NCBI GenBank assembly: GCA_023014335.1
Contig: JAECYW010000021.1
Coordinates: forward strand, 248,001-312,000
DNA length: 64,000 bases
Direction: 5' to 3'
Source: Galerina marginata
Lineage: Eukaryota; Basidiomycota; Agaricomycetes; Agaricales; Galerinaceae
Positions 14,742 to 27,900 of the stretch are shown piece after piece. The translations under genes and the position numbers were made by a program. A model generated the notes under the pieces. That model was not told the DNA's origin. It ran no database searches and worked only from the letters and a program-made list of their open reading frames with translations. How positions within the stretch are numbered: position 1 is the first letter of the stretch; each line of letters begins with the position of its first letter.

Positions 14742-15517
14742 GTTTCCAAAGATCATTCAATATTCAATGCTGCGTGCACTGGTGAGCTCGTGAACGAGAA
14801 CGAAGGAAAGGTCGGCCGAGTAGTATACGCTCCTGCCAACGGGAGAGAGGCGAGGAAAGGCAACAATCGCCCTGACTTTGAATTACCATGACTAAATAAG
14901 TCCTTTCGGGCCGTGACAAACCGGTTTGAAGATTAATATTGCGAGCAAGATTGCCGCTGCGAGGATCAAACAAGCGCAAGCGGGGATCCATATGCGATGT
15001 ACACTGTACCTAGCTGATATAGTAGTGTAGATATGAAAACTCCTGTCTCAAGACGAGACAGTATACACTTGAACGGAAGCGGGTCATTGGTCATTGGGCA
15101 ACGTGAGCTCACCGATTGAGGCAATTTCTTTCAAACAAGTCAAAACTCAAGTTCGGATTGATTAGTGTTGGCTCCAGCTGCAGCAAGACTCAGGTTTACG
15201 TTTGTCAACAGTGGTCTACAGGTATCTGGGCACTCAGTGGCGCGTCATTGGGTCAATTCAATTATTTAGAGTGAGTATCAACAGACAAAACGACGAAATA
15301 ACGACTGGGAAATATAACGAGATGCGTGCGTGGTGATACAATGGGTCAATTTAGGAGTTGGGGGAAAGTCAAATGGAGACGAGTGCAATGGGATCAACAG
15401 GGTAACAGAACTGCAGGGTGTGAATGAGAATGCAGTGAAAGATAGGATTTTGAGGATGTCGGGTAAGGAACGGAGAATCTAATAATTTAGTAGTCCACAT
15501 GTCCGAGTCCGAGAATA
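14742..15517. other. Intergenic, upstream of bestrophin gene and 3' flank of RING gene
   Basis: About 775 bp. A minus-strand open frame at 14764-14991 ends next to the channel gene but has no family features and reads like untranslated DNA. The rest holds no recognisable gene, repeat or RNA. Confidence 0.4.
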
Positions 15518-18500
15518 CTATGAAGCTGGCATAGGAGTAGCAGGACTAGGATGTGTATCGGCCTTCACTCCCTGTTCAGAAGTATTAGACACCATTTTCA
15601 TGCAAAGAAGACCAAACGCCTACCGTTGATCGACAGGCAGGGCAATTGTTTCTACCCTTTTGTAGCCACTCATCGACACATCCTCTGTGGAAAGCGTGGC
15701 GACATGACATGACGCGAATTTGATCATCTGGTTCATAGTCGTCAAGGCAGATTAAGCACTAAGAAGTTAAGGTTGAGGCCGCGGTGTACACTCATAAGGA
15801 CAACTCAGCCACTCACTCGATCCAGACAGTTGGCCGACACTTTTCCTTCCTTTTCGTGTTGTACCAATTCTGAAGCCTTGATGATTTTTAACCCCGATTT
15901 GTCAATATCATCTTTGGATACAGTAGGCGGCTTGACCTGGCCCAGCAGATCCGCAAGTTCCCTGAAATGCAAAATTAGAATGTAATGAGCTCGGAGGCCA
16001 CAAAAAAGAGGACGATATCATACAACAATGCCTCGAAGGAATCCAGGATATTAGGGCCGCCAGTAACAATACTGTGATCGGGTGGATAATAGCCTATAAG
16101 AATAAGTTACTAAGGCAAGGTTAAGCAAAATAGGTGGCATACCCCCGATGACATAGATCAAGAACGTTCTGCTACCAGGAGCGACCAGAGGGGCTTGCGC
16201 ACCAGTTCCTGCCTCAGTATTTCTCCTCCCAGAACGCAGATTCCGGATTGCGTTGGCCGCACGTGACTGCCAACCTCGGGCCCTTCCACGTCCTCTGGCT
16301 CCATCGAGTCCCACAGAGTGTTGACCACCCCAAGCGTCCAAGTCATCTTCATCCACATGATCGTTCGCTGGGCCATTAGCGTTCCCTTCCTCGGAGGAAG
16401 GTCGGCCAAAGAAATCAATGCCTTCATTCTCGCCATGTTGTGGCATTTCAGGTCGCCATTCCTGATTTACAGATTGCAAGCCAACAACAATAACGGGAAC
16501 TACGGAATGGAGCGCTTGCGCATGGGGTTGCTGGGGCAATGGAAGTGAGTTAGAGGTGGGTGTGTCTGAAGATGGAGAATCTATTGGGATAGCATCAGTT
16601 GGTGAGGGGCCAGCGGGATGGGGTGTTGGATTCGGGCTAAAGAGAGACGTTGGGGTGGTTGTCGGTGAGGTGGACTGAGGCGTGGCAACAAAAGGTTGCC
16701 TCAAACCAGCCGTATCTATCCGCGGTGATATGATAGGAGGGAAGCGATAAAGCCTCCACCAGTTGATACGCCCAGAAGCATCAATTCGTCCAGTTCCAGA
16801 AGTGCGAGGATGTGTTTCGTCGTTCGATGGTCCATTTTGTCCTACGTCCGTAGACTCATGCTCCACAGAATGGAAATCTGGACGGAATAAGAGGGGTTCC
16901 TGCATAAATGGAAATCAACAAAAACTTACCGTCATCATCGTCATCTTCGTGGTCGTCCTCGTCAAATTCAGACTCAGAATCAGACAATTCTTGGAGAGGT
17001 AAATCAGCATAGAAATCGTCTCTAGTACGGACTGCCTCGGTGTTCCCACTTTGCTCCGCATGCACATCAAGCTGAGATGCAGTCTGTTGTTCATGAAATT
17101 CAGTGAATACCGGAAGTGACGAAGTGGACGGTGCAGTAGCGTCATTAGCAGCAACTGGGAAGATTGGAGTGCCCTGCTCTGGAGACTGTGGATTTTGCGT
17201 TGATGCCTGGGTCGTTTCAGCATTCTCATCAGCTTGTGTCAAGGCAGCTCGAAGGTCGATTTGAAGATCAACTAAGAATCGTTCGAAGCTTCCTTCGGGT
17301 GGCATGGTCATGTTTGTAGCATTGGTCGCAGGTGCTGACTGAGGCTGTGAAGCAGTGTCATTCCCAGTGCCTTCTGGTGTCATGTGGTTTTCGTCAGGGG
17401 AGCTACGAGGGACACCAACTGCATCCCGATCCGCAGGTGCATTGGAAGTACTGGCTGTCTGCGTCAAACCACCTAAGCCATTGAGACCCAAGCCAATGTT
17501 AAAGGCCCTAGCCATCTCTGCTAACATCAACTCACGTGTGTCAGTAGGAGTTCCTGTAGTCGGTGCATCGCCATTGAGCCCGATTGGCGAAGGTAAATCT
17601 CCGTTGTTGTCGTCTTGTCGAAATACGTCCCCAGGTGCATGGCCCGGCGGAGAAACAGATGGGCGAAGTCCTAGTCGTTCGCGGATTGTGCCCCAGGCTT
17701 GGCGCATGCGTTCGGCTCTACCGGCTGCTGATATGTCAGGATTCATTGTATTAGGAGTAGGAGAACGAGGGTATGGGGGTAAGTTGGGTAAAGAGGTTGT
17801 GGAGGGGGATGTAGTCGAAATGGGACTGGCAGAAGACGGCGAGAATGAACTGGGATTGGGAGGAGCCAGGCCTGAGGAAAGAATTGGCTCCGATGACCCG
17901 GTGAGTAGGGATGCCGCTGTTGCGGCGGCAGCGACGCTAATATTGCAAGATAAGTTTCAAAACTAAACCACAAGGCAGATAAGTACCTTAGTAGAGTACC
18001 TAAGACGTCAATGCTACTTGATGATATCGAAGGAACACGACTGTCGGAAGCTGGTGGGGAGCCACCGGTCAGAGAAACAAATTCATCACGATGCAAATCG
18101 ACAGGTTCATTGGGAACAGCGGTGTTTACATCATTTTGAGTGGACTCGGCAGTAGATAACCGCGATAGTTCTGACGCAGAAGCAGGAAGATGTTCTGCCT
18201 CGGGCGGAGCTGTAGTAGTAGACGTCGACTCGCCCACTAAGGTAGAAGGAGGGCGTGATGACGCTGATCGAGGACGAAGGAGGGCAGATAGCCTATTCCT
18301 GGTCCGGTTTGTACTTTGGTCGGGCAAAGTTTCGAGACCCGAACCAGGACGAGAATTCGACGAAGGGGTAGACTCCCCTTGCGAGGTACTCCCGGGGCGG
18401 GTCACATCAGTCGTGTGAACGATACCCTGCACAACGACCAGCGTTCCTGGAGGTGGGAATTGTCGGGGTGGAGGTGTTGATTGTGGTGGGCTCGGGGGCA

Positions 18501-19209
18501 GCTGAGGTTCAGGAGAAGATGGGGCCTGATTGCCCTCCGGTTGATTGACAGGAGAAGGACTTTCAATTGGTGATGACTCGAAATCAGCTTCATTCGGTGT
18601 GTGAGCGTCGTCAGTGGTCTCGCTGACAGTATGAGGATCAGCAAGTGAACCCACGACGGAATCCGTGGCACCAACAACTGGTGTCATGGCACTTGCAGTT
18701 AGGTCAGGTAAGGGAGCACCACTGGCTAAGCGCGAAGCTTGGTCCACATTGATGTGAGTCGTTTCTTGAGAATCCTCTTCTTCATCCGAGAGGGGGATTA
18801 TTTCCCGCTGCTTCCCTTTATCTAGAGCAGGGGGAAGTAAATTGGACGGTGCATCCGTGAAGCTGGTTGAGGAGGAAGCTAGTTGTGGTTCCAAAGGTGG
18901 TGTCGTAGAATTATGAGGGGATTTGGACCACCGTCTGGAATTGCGCCATGAACGTCCAACTTCTCCAGGATGGGATGCGACACTGCTAAGCCGGCTACGA
19001 ATATTACTGGGTTTTACCAGTTTGAGGATGCTTTTGCGAATCGGAGATCGCTGGGATCCCGAGGAGTCGGAAGCATGAGCGTCTACATCAGCGGAGAGGA
19101 CCGGTTGGGCATCGGTACTGGCGCCAGCGACAGCGTTTGGTAGTGTCGAGGGTGTGGGAAGTGCTGGCCTCGCCGATGGTTCATGGGGCCTGGAGCTGCT
19201 CTGTCCCAT
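15518..19209 (-). CDS. RING-H2 E3 ubiquitin ligase with long disordered N-terminus
   Basis: Probable ubiquitin ligase. The start MGQSSSRPHEPS at 19209 fits the N-myristoylation pattern (Gly2, Ser6), so membrane attachment is possible. Roughly 900 residues of low-complexity Ser/Pro/Thr-rich sequence with acidic patches (DSESEFDEDDHEDDDDD) follow. Near the end are a Gly/Arg-rich stretch, GARGRGRARGW, and the ordered segment FLIYVIGG. The C-terminal RING-H2 finger reads CLIC, then CRHAFHRGC, then CPAC (C3H2C3). The last exon ends TPMPAS with TAG at 15518-15520. An upstream in-frame Met exists, but the myristoylation context favours 19209. The target substrate is unknown. Confidence 0.85.
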
Positions 19210-19537
19210 GAAGTGCAAATAAGAAAAAGTCGAGTGAACGTAAGGGTTAATATGAAAAGTTGATCGTAAAACCACAAGGGCGGTGATGATACAAAGGCTT
19301 TGCGTGAATTAGAATTAATTTATGGGTACACTTGTGGAAGAAAGCAAGCTCGTCTAACTTCGACGAAGCTCTTGAAAGGGTGTGTGGGTGGTGGTGGTGG
19401 TGGCGGAACAAGTTGCGTCCACTGCTGTGGGCGATGGGTAAGATGTAACAGCGTGATGGTCACGGCAACAGGCTGGCCGCGCGGCAAACAACTCTCAATA
19501 AGGTATAGAGTCTGGTAAGGACGCGTTATAGTTCTCC
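19210..19537. promoter_or_regulatory. Divergent promoter, RING-H2 ligase / Red1-like gene
   Basis: 328 bp between two start codons on opposite strands. It contains a short (GGT)n-like stretch at 19387-19404. No TATA box is obvious for either side. Confidence 0.5.
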
Positions 19538-22500
19538 ATGGACGCGATAAAATCGAGCATACAATCCCTGGAAAACGCATCAACAACGAGGAAGGGAAAA
19601 ACTCAGGATGTAGAAGATGCAATATCCCACCTTTCGTCGACCGTTAGATTACTTGTACGTCATTCCGACATTTGTGGACTATCATATCTCTTTCTTACCC
19701 TTGGTTTAGGAGCTGTCTTCACCGTCTGCGAATACATTCGCTAGGCTTGGCGAGCTTCTCCGAGGGAGAGTCCTACCATTATATCGTATATCACTATCGC
19801 CTGCCCTTGAATATGCTGCTGCCGTGTTTCGTTTCATACACAAGAACAAGATTGCTCCAGCGCTTCAATCAAAGGAAGTCCTGAAGGCAAGTTGGGAAAA
19901 CCTTGCTGCGTCCATATTTTCGGGTATCCTGGTGAGATTCCTATTATTTTCTGTCCTTCACTATCACTGAGGACATATGTACGCTGCTAAATCGACAGGA
20001 TTTTCTCGATGAATCCACCAATAGTAAATAAATTTGGACTAGGGAAAGTGTCTATCGAATAATGGGCGACATTTTTAGGCAGGCAGAGGGAGATTGTGGC
20101 TTCTGCAGTATTTCCGCTTCTCTGCCCCATATTCTTTTGCCAAACCCCAGGAAGTGCGGTAGAGTTCGACGGCAACCTATCATCTGCAGTGAGTTCTACC
20201 CACTAACCCGTATATATGCGCTACATATTGCCCTCGCCCTTCAGGTTTATCAATTACTGATGACTACGACTGAACTGCATGGTCAGAATGCTAGCAAGCT
20301 ACGTGATCAAGATATTGGCAGGTAGGGACGAGCGCCAGTGAAGCCTGCTTAGGTATTCGTAACTGAAATGCATCTTTAGCAAACGCCTAGGTTTTACAAT
20401 TTTGCAAACAAAAGGTATGTCGGTTATTCTGTTCGCGAGTACTCCAACATATCTTCTGTCCCTTAGAACTTTTAGCGATGGAATCCCTCTTAGAATTGTT
20501 TGCGGTCTTAGTTCCTCCTGTGAAACATGGGCGTGAAAGACGGACACAGTTCATCAATGAAGTGTTTGATTCGTCGATTTTTAGTTGCAGCGACAGAATC
20601 GTGCAATGTCTAGAATCGATCGCCAGCCCTGATTGGAGTGTCACTGCCCTGGAGATCATGAACACGTTGGCCGAATCTGATATATCTTTGTGAGCTTGAA
20701 GCAATTGAGTATCATTCATACCTGACAATCAGCAGTCCTCAGCCCTTTGAGGCATTTCACCTTGCCGTGAATGGGGAACAACTACATGGAATCTCATTAT
20801 TCTATGTTGACAAATCGAAATTCATAGCCAATTTAGAGAAGGTTTTCCTTTCGTGGCATCTCGCTAATCCGTTTTTAAATACTTTTTTCTTTAACAGGAT
20901 GGGCAAATTGACACCTTTCATCTGCCTTTCTCTACTATTCGCAGGCTATCAATTTCTTCCTCACACGATGGGGAAGTTCAGATTACTGTCGGAGTTACCG
21001 AGCCACCGGTTTTTGGGGACAAGCCAATCACAGCCGTAGGAGAGATATCAGTATCCTGGACCTTAAAACAGATACGTATGCATAAATTTGGGAAGGTTTT
21101 GAAGAGCCGTAACTTGGTGGGCACAGTTCATCGCATACGATCAGTTTTAACTGATTCCCTTTTAGACTGTCCAAGCACCTATAAGTAAAAAGTTATCGAA
21201 GACGGAAGAAATTGTCCTAGATTTCAGCACCACCAACCAAGCGCCTACACAGGTACCAACTTTCCTGCTCTTCATACCCTGGTATTCCTGATTTTAGGCC
21301 TGTTTAAGGATAAAGCTCAGAGTCTCTCTCAGCGTGAGTTTTGTCTTAATCGTCCTTAAGGCCTTGAGCGAACTCACTACAGTCTGGACATTCGGAGACT
21401 TGCCGACACGAAGTGGTCAACTTCTAACTTCTCCTTTGGTTCCGTCACACAGCGTGAAGTTAGGCTGTGAGACAGGACTTTTCGATGACGTCGATCCCCC
21501 ACGTCCGACTGGCCGTCCAACTACCGTTTTTCTCGATCCTAGTGGCAACTTTTCTTTTGAACCACATGTACATCAAGAAGGAATCAACGGAGCCGCTGCG
21601 AAAGCTCATGAGCGTTCAACTGACTCTCATTCTAGCGACGAAATTTCACAGCCCAAGTCAAGGTTCAACAAATTCAATAGAAGGATTATCACAATCTCTG
21701 ATGATGACGAGTATGCATCGCCCATTTTGCCGAAGCTCCAGCTACTCAGGGAAAATGGGCCTGTGATGAACGCTTCGGATCTGCCAGATACTAAACTCAA
21801 CTTTACAGTTGAGGACGGACTAGTAGCGCCTGTTTCACCCAACGCCGAAAAGGATCCCCGACCAAAGCAACTTTCGTTCAAGCCCGAGATGCCTCTTCCT
21901 CCAGTTGGTTCAACTGGGTGTATCGATCAGCCAATGCGTAATATCTCCGGCAAAATTCAAAACCTAGAAAATGACGATGACTGTGTCATCGACGCAACTG
22001 TGGGGAAGTCCAAAAAGCGATCGGCACAGGAGACTGAGGATAAAAGCAGTACGTTACACGGCGTAGAAAAGCGTCCTATCAAACGCCCCCGACTTGAGCC
22101 TCCTACTCGATCCCTTATAGACCCTACCCGTCCTTATCAAACCAAACAATACGGAAGAAGAGGCCTAAACACTTCCCCGGAATTGTCGACTCCAGCGGTT
22201 GACTTCGATGAGCCTCCACGACCAGAGGCCCTACGGCCTGTCAAGGAGGCGTCCAAATCTCGTGCTTCGGCTATGAAAGCAAAGAACGGAAAGCCTATAC
22301 CTAAATCCAAGGCCAAGCGAGCACCCAAAAAGAAGGCGGTTGTTCAGGACAAGGATTTAAACAAGGACCTCAATAGCAAGGATGTCAGTGGCCTCTCTCA
22401 TCCTGTCAAAATCGATCCAGATCTTACGCTTGTCAACCCGAGCGATAATGTGCTCAAATCTGTCGGTTCTTTTTATTTATTTTTATGCCGGGTCCCTGAA

Positions 22501-24233
22501 CGACCGCGTTTGACGTTAGTCGACTAAGGATGTCACTTTCCAACATCGACGCTCAGCAAGGGTTGCAAACACGACTGCCTCTAATTTGAAGAAAAGCGAG
22601 GTGGCAAAAGCGCTTATAAAAAAACCTCGCAAGGCGCCTTGGGAAGACAGTACCTTTATGGATAACGGCAAACTATCTTCTGATCATGCAAACGAACTCT
22701 CTGACCCTGTCGAAGATCCAATCAAAACATCAGACCCAGCCACCTCGACTGAATCTGAAATGCCGAGAGTCCAGCCCGTATTCCTCGACGACAACTACGA
22801 CTTATACACAGGCACTTTCTCTGAATACTTTGAACCCACCAAGGTTTGGATGCCCTTCTTATCTCTGAGTTTTCCACTGATCTTGTGTAGACTGGGACCA
22901 GCTCTCCAGGCCATGTACCCCCTGCGCCTACTTCCAAGACTATCATAATCGACTTGACGCATGATAATTCTCCAAAACAACGCCTTCAACTTGAGAGGAC
23001 ATCTATGGGAAGTAGACGATCACTTCGCGGGACCACCGAGAGTTTAAGACACGAAGACGAACAAGCTGATGTCCCTGTAAATCCCGTTGGAACTTTCCTT
23101 ACCAAGAAAACAAAATCCAGCACCCCTTTTTCACCAGAACCGACAATTCAACAAAGGACAACACCTTCGATTGCACCACCGAAGGCGGTCGAACATTCTC
23201 ACCTACCCTTCCGGGATGACAGTAATGAAGATGTCCTGACTGAGAAGCTAAAGAGCAGCGCGAATATGCCACCAAAGCCGAGATTCCAACAAATGATATC
23301 ACCGCTTCCGATTTCCGGCGTAAAAGTGACCAAGAGTCCTTTGCAGCCCTATCGAGCAAATGAAAACGTGTCGACAAATAGAATCGAGGGGTTGACCCCT
23401 CCACCCCATCCAGATGTAGAAGACTATCAGTTGAAACCCATGCCGAGCGCCAGTTTTGCTCCTCATTTCAACAGCTCTAACCACAGATGGGATAAACCTG
23501 AAGCCCGTGCTCGAAATTCTGAAGCACCTTGTCCGTGCATCTTTTTTCTTCACCCAGATTTCGCCTACTTATTTTGACTCTATATACTCCAGCAGGACAG
23601 CACTCACGAGGCCCAGAGAATAGAGGACCGAACCTACGCCAGCAGCACCAACGCCCCAAAAAAGTGACCGTGGAACTCGAACCCGAAGAACAGCCAATGG
23701 ACAGGGTAGTCGATGTGAGCACTTCAGGGGGGCTAATGTGCACACTGGTCTGACCCACTATTGCCGTAGATCATCAACCAAATTAATGAAGTGCGTTTAT
23801 TTTGGCTTCTCATTTCTAGCTACAACATAGCATCCTAGGCTATCATCCACAAGGTAGAACGCCGCTTTGATGGGGTAACAGAAGAACTGCATGCTGGCCA
23901 GCGGATCATCCTTGAAGGCACGGCCAATGTCCTTCAAGAAATGTGCACAACGAGGTTATTTTCTCTAGTGTTATATTCTTGGAGAGGATTGTCTCACTAT
24001 GTTATAGCTCACGGCATTTTAACGACATGGTCAAGCTTGACCAAGAATACCGAACTCACTGCACAAAAATCTCCAACGGCTTACACGACTACCGAAAATC
24101 TGCGGAACAGCTCTCTCAGTGTTTCAAAGGTATCATCGACGACCACAATCATCGTAGTCTGGCGAAGAGGCTCCCGACGACGCTGTTTCCCAAGATCCCT
24201 AGCATAATATTGAACCCAAAGATCCGGCTCTGA
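19538..24233 (+). CDS. Candidate meiotic chromosome axis protein (Red1/Rec10/SYCP2-like)
   Basis: Starts MDAIKSSIQSLENASTTRK and ends LNPKIRL, TGA 24231-24233, with many short introns. The order of parts is what suggests the family. An all-helical N-terminal third includes LLAMESLLELFAVLVPPVK and NEVFDSSIFSCSDRIVQCLE (ARM-like). A beta-rich block, NGEQLHGISLFYVDKSKF and DTFHLPFSTIRRLSI, resembles the Spt16M/PH-like domain of SYCP2. A long disordered, basic region follows (KSKKRSAQ, KAKRAPKKK). A short C-terminal coiled coil, IIHKVERRFDGVTEELHAG to HCTKISNGLHDYRKSAEQL, closes the protein. Axis core proteins have exactly this plan, bind HORMA-domain proteins and form filaments through the coiled coil. 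Primary sequence of the family is poorly conserved, so the call is structural inference. It could be another nuclear scaffold. Confidence 0.5.
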
Positions 24234-24922
24234 TTTTAACTTTGACAACTCGACTGTCCATCGCAGCTTTGCTTTCTTTGTTTTTTTTCGCTTGCTTGCC
24301 AGGAATTGAACGCTGTCGAGTGCCTATGTTGCTTTCTATGATTAGTATGGGGCACTTCTCGCCAAAAATTGTCTCTTGCTGTCTTCGTTCACATCCTGCC
24401 GACTTTTGTCATGCTCTCAGGAGTATTATCCTCTGTGTAATTACAGGCCCTCGACTTTCTGAAACTTTGCTGTAGTTCTGTTTGACTTGTATTGTAATAC
24501 TAAACTTGTTGTAGACGTTTCTCGTATGATAATTTGCTGCCAAGCCAGGCCTGCCACAAGGGCATACGGCCCTGATCGTTAGTGATGTTAATAAATAATC
24601 CCGGAGCCAGTCACGACCGCGTATGTTGACTTCAATTCTGCGCGTCCGACAACGCGTCTTCCCATCCTTCTCCAGAGTTGCATACGGACCATGCTCGATC
24701 TCAAGCTCACGCGTGCATGCGCAGTCCAGGTACACTGACAGATGCATGAGTGTCTCCTCACGTCCATGTGCTCAACTGCACGCAACTCAAATTCAAGAGC
24801 CGGGGTTGCCGTCGAGGCAATACAAAACCGCCAAGTTCCGTAATCCGAACACAACACTCCTCTCATCTTCTTGTCTATTATCTACCAGATTGACGCCTTC
24901 CAAACCTTCAAGTATTGCTGCG
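24234..24922. other. Intergenic with a proposed inversion breakpoint
   Basis: From 24845 rightwards the sequence is homologous to the upstream flank of M1-D. Left of 24845 it is not. That edge is one of two proposed inversion breakpoints. A frame open upstream of M1-B starts MLTSILRVRQRVFPSFSR at 24623 and runs in phase into the protease, but it has no counterpart in copy C. Confidence 0.45.
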
Positions 24923-27900
24923 ATGTCCACAACTACTTCTTCAGCCGACATTGATCCCTATCGTTTGCCAACAAACGTCAAACCTACCCACTACGACGTC
25001 ACCATAAAAACCGATCTCGAGAAACTTACATTCCAAGGACTCGTCAAAGTCAGGTATGTTTCAAGCCTTCAGTACGAGGGCATGATCTGAACGCATTTTC
25101 AAGCCTCGATGTCAAGACCGAGACTTCGAGCGTCGTCCTTAACACCTCTGGATTGGACCTAGGAAAAGCGTATGTCTCCTCGCATTGCTCTTAGTAATTG
25201 CTCTAACGGTGTGTTGCTTCAGTTCTGTATATTCCAATGCATTGAAGGCTGAGCAGCTTGTTACCGCATCGGCGTTCGACAAAGCACAGGAACGCACGAC
25301 ATACGAGTTAAGCGACAAACTTCCAGCGGGATCGACGGCAGAGATCAGGATCGCGTTCTCCGGCGAGCTCACTGGCAGCATGATGGGATACTACAAGGCC
25401 TCTTGGGAGCACGAGGGCAAGACGAAGTATTATTCCCTTACACAATTCGAGGTTCGTCCAACTTTTAGGCTGTGTCACACCAAATCTCATTGTAATTTTG
25501 CCTCAGCCCACCGCCGCTAGACGTGCGTTCCCGTGTTGGGATGAACCTCTGTTGAAGGCCACTTTCGCTATCACTATGATCTCCCGTGCAGACACCACCA
25601 ACTTGAGCAACATGGCTGTTATCTCTGAGGAGGATGTTCAGGCGGGGAACACTCCTGCTGACCTTGCTGAAATTCTGGCTTCGACCGCGAACGAAAAGTG
25701 GAAGATCACCAAGTTTGGCACAACACCCCCAATGTCTCCTTATATCGTTGCTTTCGCTAACGGCCACTGGGAGTTCCTAGAAACGTCGGTAGTGATGCCA
25801 TTGAGCGGAAAGACGGTCCCACTCCGCATTTACAGTAAACCTATTTTGCTCATTCATTTTTCTTCTGCTTAATTAACTGTTCTTTAGCGACGTCCGATGT
25901 TATTCACCAGGCCCAATTCGCTCTTGACGTTAAAGCTGCAGTTCTTCCACTCTATGAGAAGATTTTCGACGTCGAGTATCCTCTTCCGAAGCTAGACACG
26001 CTCGTGGCATGTACAGTTATTTTGGGACATCTATCGCCTCTAAATATGTCTTTAGGCCAGTGATTTTGACGCAGGTGCCATGGAAAATTGGGGATTGATA
26101 ACGGGCAGGACTAGCGCCTTTCTGCTTGACCCTGAGCGTGCCAATATCCAGGCGAAGAAACAGATTGCCGCTACTCAAAGCCATGAAGTCGCTCACATGT
26201 GGTAAGTTTTTAAATCGGAAATCCTCAGTTAGTTTGGATCGTTTCTGACATGAACGTCAGGTTCGGCAATATCACGACCATGGAGTGGTGGAACTATCTC
26301 TATCTCAACGAAGGTATAGAAATGCGCACGTTTTTAGAGGTATACTGATCAACTATTTATTCTAGGGTTCGCGACTTTGGTATGTTTACAACAGCCCTGC
26401 TATCTTTTAATTGATTACAACGTTGAACTATCAGATGGGTGAAGTCATCATCCCCGGTATGTAAAATGTGTATCATTTGCTACATGATGCTAACAAAGTA
26501 TCGTTGTTCAGACAAGCACGTAGACCCTGTTGCAAAATATGTTGCGGTTAACTGACTATCTTCTCAGGGTCTTCCCAGAATGGCGCGTTAACTCGGCTTT
26601 CATTAGCGAACATCTTAACCGTGCATTAAGCCTCGATGCCAAACTCTCATCTCACCCTATCGAAGTCGACTGCCCCGACGCAAACGATATTAACCAGGTC
26701 CGCGACTTCGTTTTTGCATGATGGCTACCCTCTTGACATCGATTTTAACAGATCTTTGATGCTTTATCCTACTCGAAAGCTGGATCTGGTACGGTAACAA
26801 AATTCTGGTTGCAGCTATAGTACTGACCAAACATCTAGTGCTCCGCATGCTGTCGTCCTACGTAGGCGAAGAAAAGTTCCTCAAAGGCGTTTCTCTCTAC
26901 CTCAAAAAGAAGCTTTTTGCAAACAGCATCACCCACGATCTTTGGGAGGGCATCAGCGCTGCTACAGGACACAACATCACTGAACTTATGGAAAATTGGA
27001 TTACAAAAATCGGGTTCCCAGTTCTGACTGTCACGGAAGACTCTAAAGGCATCACCGTTCGGCAAGACCGCTTTTTGGAGACAGGCCCTGCCGATCCCAA
27101 AGACAACGAGACTCTTTGGTAAGTCTATCGTGGGCTAGAAGTCGAACTGTTTACATCTTTTTGATAGGAACGTCCCACTCGGTATTCTGTCGATTAAGGA
27201 TGGCAAACCTGCCGTCGATCGAAGCGCGCTGTTGAAGGAACGTAAAAGCTACTTCCCCTTGGATATCAGCAAGCCCTTCAAGTTGAACGCAGGTACAAAC
27301 GGTGTTTGTCAGTATAGAACATTTGCCCCTCTTCGCCGAAGTTGAATTCAACCCTCTATAGACCGCGTGCTTTACACCCCCGAGCGCCTGACGCAGATCG
27401 CAGCTGAAGCAGCTAAAGAAGACTCTGCCTTCTCTTTGGAAGACCGGATGGGCTTGGTCTATGATACGATGTCGTTGTCCCGGGCTGGTCTAGCGAAGTT
27501 GAGCAGTGCCTTGACTCTGGTGGAATTGTTGAAGAACGAAAAGGAATGTGAGTCTCTTCTATTCTTCTGCTCTTAAGAGCGAATAATGATGGGTGTAGAC
27601 CTTGTATGGCAGGGCATCGGAGAGAACCTGGGTGACTTGAAGTCTATCTGGTGGGAACACCCAGAGATTACGGCCAAGTTGGACGCGTTCCGCCGTGTGA
27701 GTGTCTCTATAATGCAGAAAAAATGTTTGACAATTAATGCAGTGTTTTTAGTCTTTATTTGTTCCTTTAGTGAAAAAATTGGGCTATCAATATCCCAAGG
27801 GCGAGCCGCTGGATACGTCGCTTTTACGAACATTGGCTATCGGACAAGCAACGTCGGGAGTGGGAGACGAAGCGTACGTATCGGGTTCCGTTGTCATGTC

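Noticed and set aside
14764..14991. 75-codon minus frame upstream of the bestrophin gene
   Set aside because: No domain, no splice link to the channel start at 14741, and composition unlike a protein.
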